From Nostocales cyanobacterium LEGE 12452 (GTDB lineage Bacteria > Cyanobacteriota > Cyanobacteriia > Cyanobacteriales > Nostocaceae), in assembly GCA_015206945.1 (NCBI GenBank), contig JADEXV010000039.1:1-42546 (forward strand): a stretch of DNA of 42,546 bases, read 5' to 3'. A program made the translations under genes and the position numbers. The notes beneath the pieces are model-generated. The model did not search any database. It had not been told where the DNA came from and saw only the letters and a list, made by a program, of their open reading frames with translations. Numbering within the stretch: position 1 is the first letter of the stretch; every line of letters begins with the position of its first letter. Positions 40,051-42,546 of the stretch are shown here, piece after piece.

Positions 40051-40218
40051 TTATGCCAGTATATTGACTCTGTTGTATCGATTGAGGCAGCAGTCTTGAC
40101 TATTGCTTTGAAGTTTTGGGCTTACCTACTAACAGGATCGGTAGGGCTGGATGCCATTGAGTCGTGTGTGAATCTTTTAGCGGGGGGAGTCAAGAGAAAA
40201 TTTTATAAGAAGAATTAA
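40051..40218 (+). pseudogene. Cation diffusion facilitator remnant (N-terminal part)
   Basis: Plus-strand frame reads ..[18 protein letters not shown] then [20 protein letters not shown], the first two membrane helices of CDF/ZitB-type metal transporters. Two or so residues (the S/D metal motif LSDAIES is damaged) are missing, and the frame ends after 55 codons with the remaining 230-odd residues gone. Confidence 0.6.
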
Positions 40219-40339
40219 AAACTCAGGAGTCAGAATGAGCGTATGACGTGAAGACGATTAGCTTTGGGACATATTAAAGCTTCAAATTAAGATATAAGAT
40301 ATGTTGTGTAAAATAAGAAGTTTTAAACGGTAGAACAAT
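40219..40339. other. AT-rich leader of the decarboxylase gene
   Basis: No gene. AT-rich DNA with TATAAGATATG near 40297 that could serve as a promoter; no strong ribosome binding site before ATG 40340. Confidence 0.35.
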
Positions 40340-41761
40340 ATGGAAAACAATAAAGAATATCATATGTCTTCAGATGAATTTCGTCGTTGGGGATATAAAA
40401 CTATTGATTGGATAGCTAATTATCTAGAAACAGTAGAGCAACTGCCTGTTTTATCTCAAGTAGAACCTGGAGACATTAGAGCTAAACTACCAGAAACAGC
40501 CCCACTAAAAGGAGAGTCTTTTGCAGATATTTTACAAGATTTAGATAAAATCATCGTACCAGGATTGACTAATTGGCAGTCTCCAAACTTTTTTGCTTTC
40601 TTTCCTACAGGTATTTCTGCACCATCAATTTTAGGAGAATTAGTCAGTGCAGGACTTGGAGTTCAAGGAATGTTATGGGCAACTTCTCCAGCTTGTACTG
40701 AGTTAGAAACTCATGTTCTAGACTGGTTAATAGATATGTTGAAGCTTCCCTCGCAGTTTAAATCTTCGGCCACAGGAGGGGGAGTAATCCAAGACTCAGC
40801 TAGTAGTGCTTCTTTAGTCGCTTTGATAGCAGCTAGAGAGCAGTTAAAAGCAGATATTAATCAACTGGTTGTCTACACTTCTACTCAAGCACACTCTTCA
40901 ATTGAGAAAGCCGCTATTGTCGCGGGAATTAAGCGAGAAAATTTCCATTTAATTGAGGTTGATGCTGATTATAGAATGTGTCCAGAATTATTACAACAGC
41001 AAATTGTTACAGATATTAAATCTGGGTTAATCCCTTTTTATATTGCTGCTACTGTGGGGACAACCTCATCTCATGCCATAGATCCATTAACAGAAATAGG
41101 TGCGATCGCTCAATTACATCATATTTGGCTTCATGTTGATGGCGCCATGAGCGGTACAGCAGCTATATGTCCTGAATACCAGTGGATTCATCAAGGATTA
41201 GAACTAGCAGACAGCTATTGTTTTAATCCGCATAAATGGATGCTAACTAATTTTGATTGTACCTGTTTTTATGTGAAAGATCGAGCGAAACTAATTCATG
41301 CACTATCTATCATGCCTGAATTTCTCAAAAATCAAGCTAGCACGTCTGGTAAAGTTATTGACTATCGAGACTGGCAAATTTCTTTAGGACGTAGATTTAG
41401 AAGTCTCAAACTGTGGTTTGTAATTCGACACTATGGTATAGAAGGGTTACAGTATTACATTCGTAAGCATATTGCCTTAGCACAAGAATTTGCTGAATGT
41501 GTAAAATCTCATCCTAGTTTTGAGCTAGTTGTGAATCCCCCGTTAAATTTAGTCTGTTTTCGCCATAAATTAGGTGATGCAATTAACGAGAAAATTATTA
41601 ACAATATCAACTCTTCAGGTAAAATATATCTCACTTCTACCAAGCTGGAGAAAAAATTAACTTTAAGAATGTCAATTGGACAAGCAACCACAGATAAAAT
41701 ACACGTACAGCAGGCTTGGCAATTAATTTGTCAAACTGCTGAGAATATAGAAAATAATTAA
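40340..41761 (+). CDS. PLP-dependent aromatic L-amino acid decarboxylase
   Basis: 473 aa group II decarboxylase (DDC/TDC/TyDC type) that makes aromatic amines such as tryptamine, tyramine or phenethylamine. Schiff-base Lys299 is in NPHKWMLTNFDC, the PLP-binding Asp267 in HVDGAMSG, stacking His185 in TQAHSSIEK, and GGGVIQDSASSASLVALIAARE (147-168) is the phosphate-binding region. DGAMSG differs from the usual DAAYAG, which may affect specificity. No biosynthetic partner gene is adjacent. It lies between remnants of a CDF transporter gene and a DUF938 gene, so it was probably inserted or acquired. Confidence 0.9.
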   Translation: MENNKEYHMSSDEFRRWGYKTIDWIANYLETVEQLPVLSQVEPGDIRAKLPETAPLKGESFADILQDLDKIIVPGLTNWQSPNFFAFFPTGISAPSILGELVSAGLGVQGMLWATSPACTELETHVLDWLIDMLKLPSQFKSSATGGGVIQDSASSASLVALIAAREQLKADINQLVVYTSTQAHSSIEKAAIVAGIKRENFHLIEVDADYRMCPELLQQQIVTDIKSGLIPFYIAATVGTTSSHAIDPLTEIGAIAQLHHIWLHVDGAMSGTAAICPEYQWIHQGLELADSYCFNPHKWMLTNFDCTCFYVKDRAKLIHALSIMPEFLKNQASTSGKVIDYRDWQISLGRRFRSLKLWFVIRHYGIEGLQYYIRKHIALAQEFAECVKSHPSFELVVNPPLNLVCFRHKLGDAINEKIINNINSSGKIYLTSTKLEKKLTLRMSIGQATTDKIHVQQAWQLICQTAENIENN

Positions 41762-41865
41762 CTTACTTTTGGGGGCACTATTTTAGAAATAGCAAGTGCT
41801 ACTGGTGAACATACAGCTTTTTTTCATCTAGGCTAAGTCCTCGCTTGTGGCTACCAACAACTGTG
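41762..41865 (+). pseudogene. DUF938 methyltransferase-like remnant
   Basis: Plus-strand frame LTFGGTILEIASATGEHTAFF resembles the SAM-binding start of DUF938 proteins (TVLEIASGTGEHAVFF), then a stop; a second frame continues PRLWLP, the next conserved DUF938 segment, before two stops. The gene is broken by frameshift and truncation. It directly follows the decarboxylase stop codon. Confidence 0.6.
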
Positions 41866-41885
41866 ATTTGATAGCCAGAAAGTGT

Positions 41886-42546
41886 TCATCGGCTAATATT
41901 TAAAAATGCCACACTGCTTGACCAATTAACTGATTGGTTGAGTAAGTAACGAATAAACAAATTTTTAATAGTCTGTATTTCCTCAGTTGTTAAATTTGCA
42001 GCCAGACGGTCTGCATAACTTGGCCGATTAGGATTAGCAGCAAATAAACGCTTGATAAAATTATCAGAGATGTGCATTGGTGTCAAATACTGTTCAAGAA
42101 CCACTTGTACGTAGTGTCCATTTGAAGCAAAAGCGTGATGCAAATCGTCAGCGTCCCAGTTAAGCATGGGGTCAGAGGTATCTGTATAAATAGCTTCTTC
42201 CGCTAAAACTAATCGCTCATACAATTGAGTATCGAGATTTTGGCTTGGCAGTAAGCGGTAAAATCTTTGGGTATGACGAGGTACTGTCTCAGCTAAAATA
42301 AGTTTGACTGAGTGCGGGAGCAATTGACCTAAAATTTGAGCAGCAAGTCCCTTATCCGCTTGGGAGGCTAATACATTGCGCCCAATAATAGAGTCAAACT
42401 GTACATTTGGGGCAAGAGATGCCAACATAGCAGGTATCTGTGCAACAGATGCAGTAAAAACTATTGGTCGCATTGTTTCAGGAAGTGCCGCAGCTTGTTC
42501 AATTAAAGCATTGGCATCAGAGCGATCGCGAACACAGGCATAAACT
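41886..42546 (-). CDS. C-terminal part of a RarA fusion protein (partial)
   Basis: The frame is open to the right edge of the window, so the gene starts outside; ATG 42473 is internal. The visible 219 residues (..YACVRDRSDANALIEQAAALPETM.. then RPIVFTASVAQIPAMLASLAPNVQFDSIIGRN.. to ..SSSVAFLNISR) fit, from memory, the C-terminal methyltransferase-like extension of the cyanobacterial RarA (MgsA) recombination-factor fusion. The AAA+ part would lie upstream, outside. The homology is recollection only; another methyltransferase-like protein is possible. Confidence 0.6.
   Translation of the reverse strand, partial: VYACVRDRSDANALIEQAAALPETMRPIVFTASVAQIPAMLASLAPNVQFDSIIGRNVLASQADKGLAAQILGQLLPHSVKLILAETVPRHTQRFYRLLPSQNLDTQLYERLVLAEEAIYTDTSDPMLNWDADDLHHAFASNGHYVQVVLEQYLTPMHISDNFIKRLFAANPNRPSYADRLAANLTTEEIQTIKNLFIRYLLNQSVNWSSSVAFLNISR

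Overview
The window is chromosomal DNA of a filamentous, probably heterocyst-forming cyanobacterium (Nostoc/Tolypothrix/Scytonema type). The palindrome GCGATCGC (HIP1) occurs throughout. Intergenic spaces hold the short dispersed repeats and heptamer repeats typical of Nostocales, and many products are cyanobacterial families (DUF928, CHAT-TPR, CHASE2 kinase, DUF4112, DUF6875, RarA fusion). No rRNA, tRNA, CRISPR array or intact insertion sequence was seen.

Layout. (1) 0.1-8.2 kb: a polyol (sorbitol/mannitol) uptake and oxidation locus resembling the smo/mtl operon of alphaproteobacteria: SorC regulator, SDR polyol dehydrogenase, then divergently a lipoprotein binding protein, two permeases, an ATPase and a mannitol dehydrogenase, closed by a terminator. 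A matching 18-bp element lies upstream of the regulator and in the divergent promoter region. (2) 8.2-19.8 kb: sparse accessory DNA with an IS630 remnant, DUF6875, CYTH and XRE proteins, a propeller-like protein, a structured-RNA candidate before an Old Yellow Enzyme, a NahK-like kinase overlapping a DOMON-like gene, a twin Tudor-knot protein, a 21-bp x 12 minisatellite and a dead DUF2281 gene. (3) 19.8-35.1 kb: the most interesting part. A DUF928 protein, a CHAT-TPR protease-like protein, a CHASE2 histidine kinase overlapping a NarL-type response regulator, and a large TpsA-like haemagglutinin are followed by two double-glycine-leader beta/gamma-crystallin proteins, a C39-peptidase ABC exporter and an HlyD adaptor. 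A palindrome TTCCAA-N2-TTGGAA occurs upstream of the CHAT gene, between the response regulator and TpsA, and upstream of both crystallin genes, suggesting one regulon. The crystallin unit is a tandem duplication that carries a broken copy of the exporter's first codons. (4) 35.4-42.5 kb: DUF4112, an enlarged GST-like protein, methionine-salvage genes mtnD-mtnX-mtnB, cutA, an aromatic amino acid decarboxylase sitting between remnants of other genes, and the C-terminal half of a RarA fusion protein running off the window.

How it works together (inference). Region 1 imports and oxidises hexitols to ketohexose. Region 3 looks like a sensor-controlled surface/secretion island: a membrane kinase and its regulator control a CHAT protease, a haemagglutinin and small leader-bearing beta/gamma-crystallin proteins that the C39 exporter would cleave and export. 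The rest is housekeeping and decaying accessory DNA.
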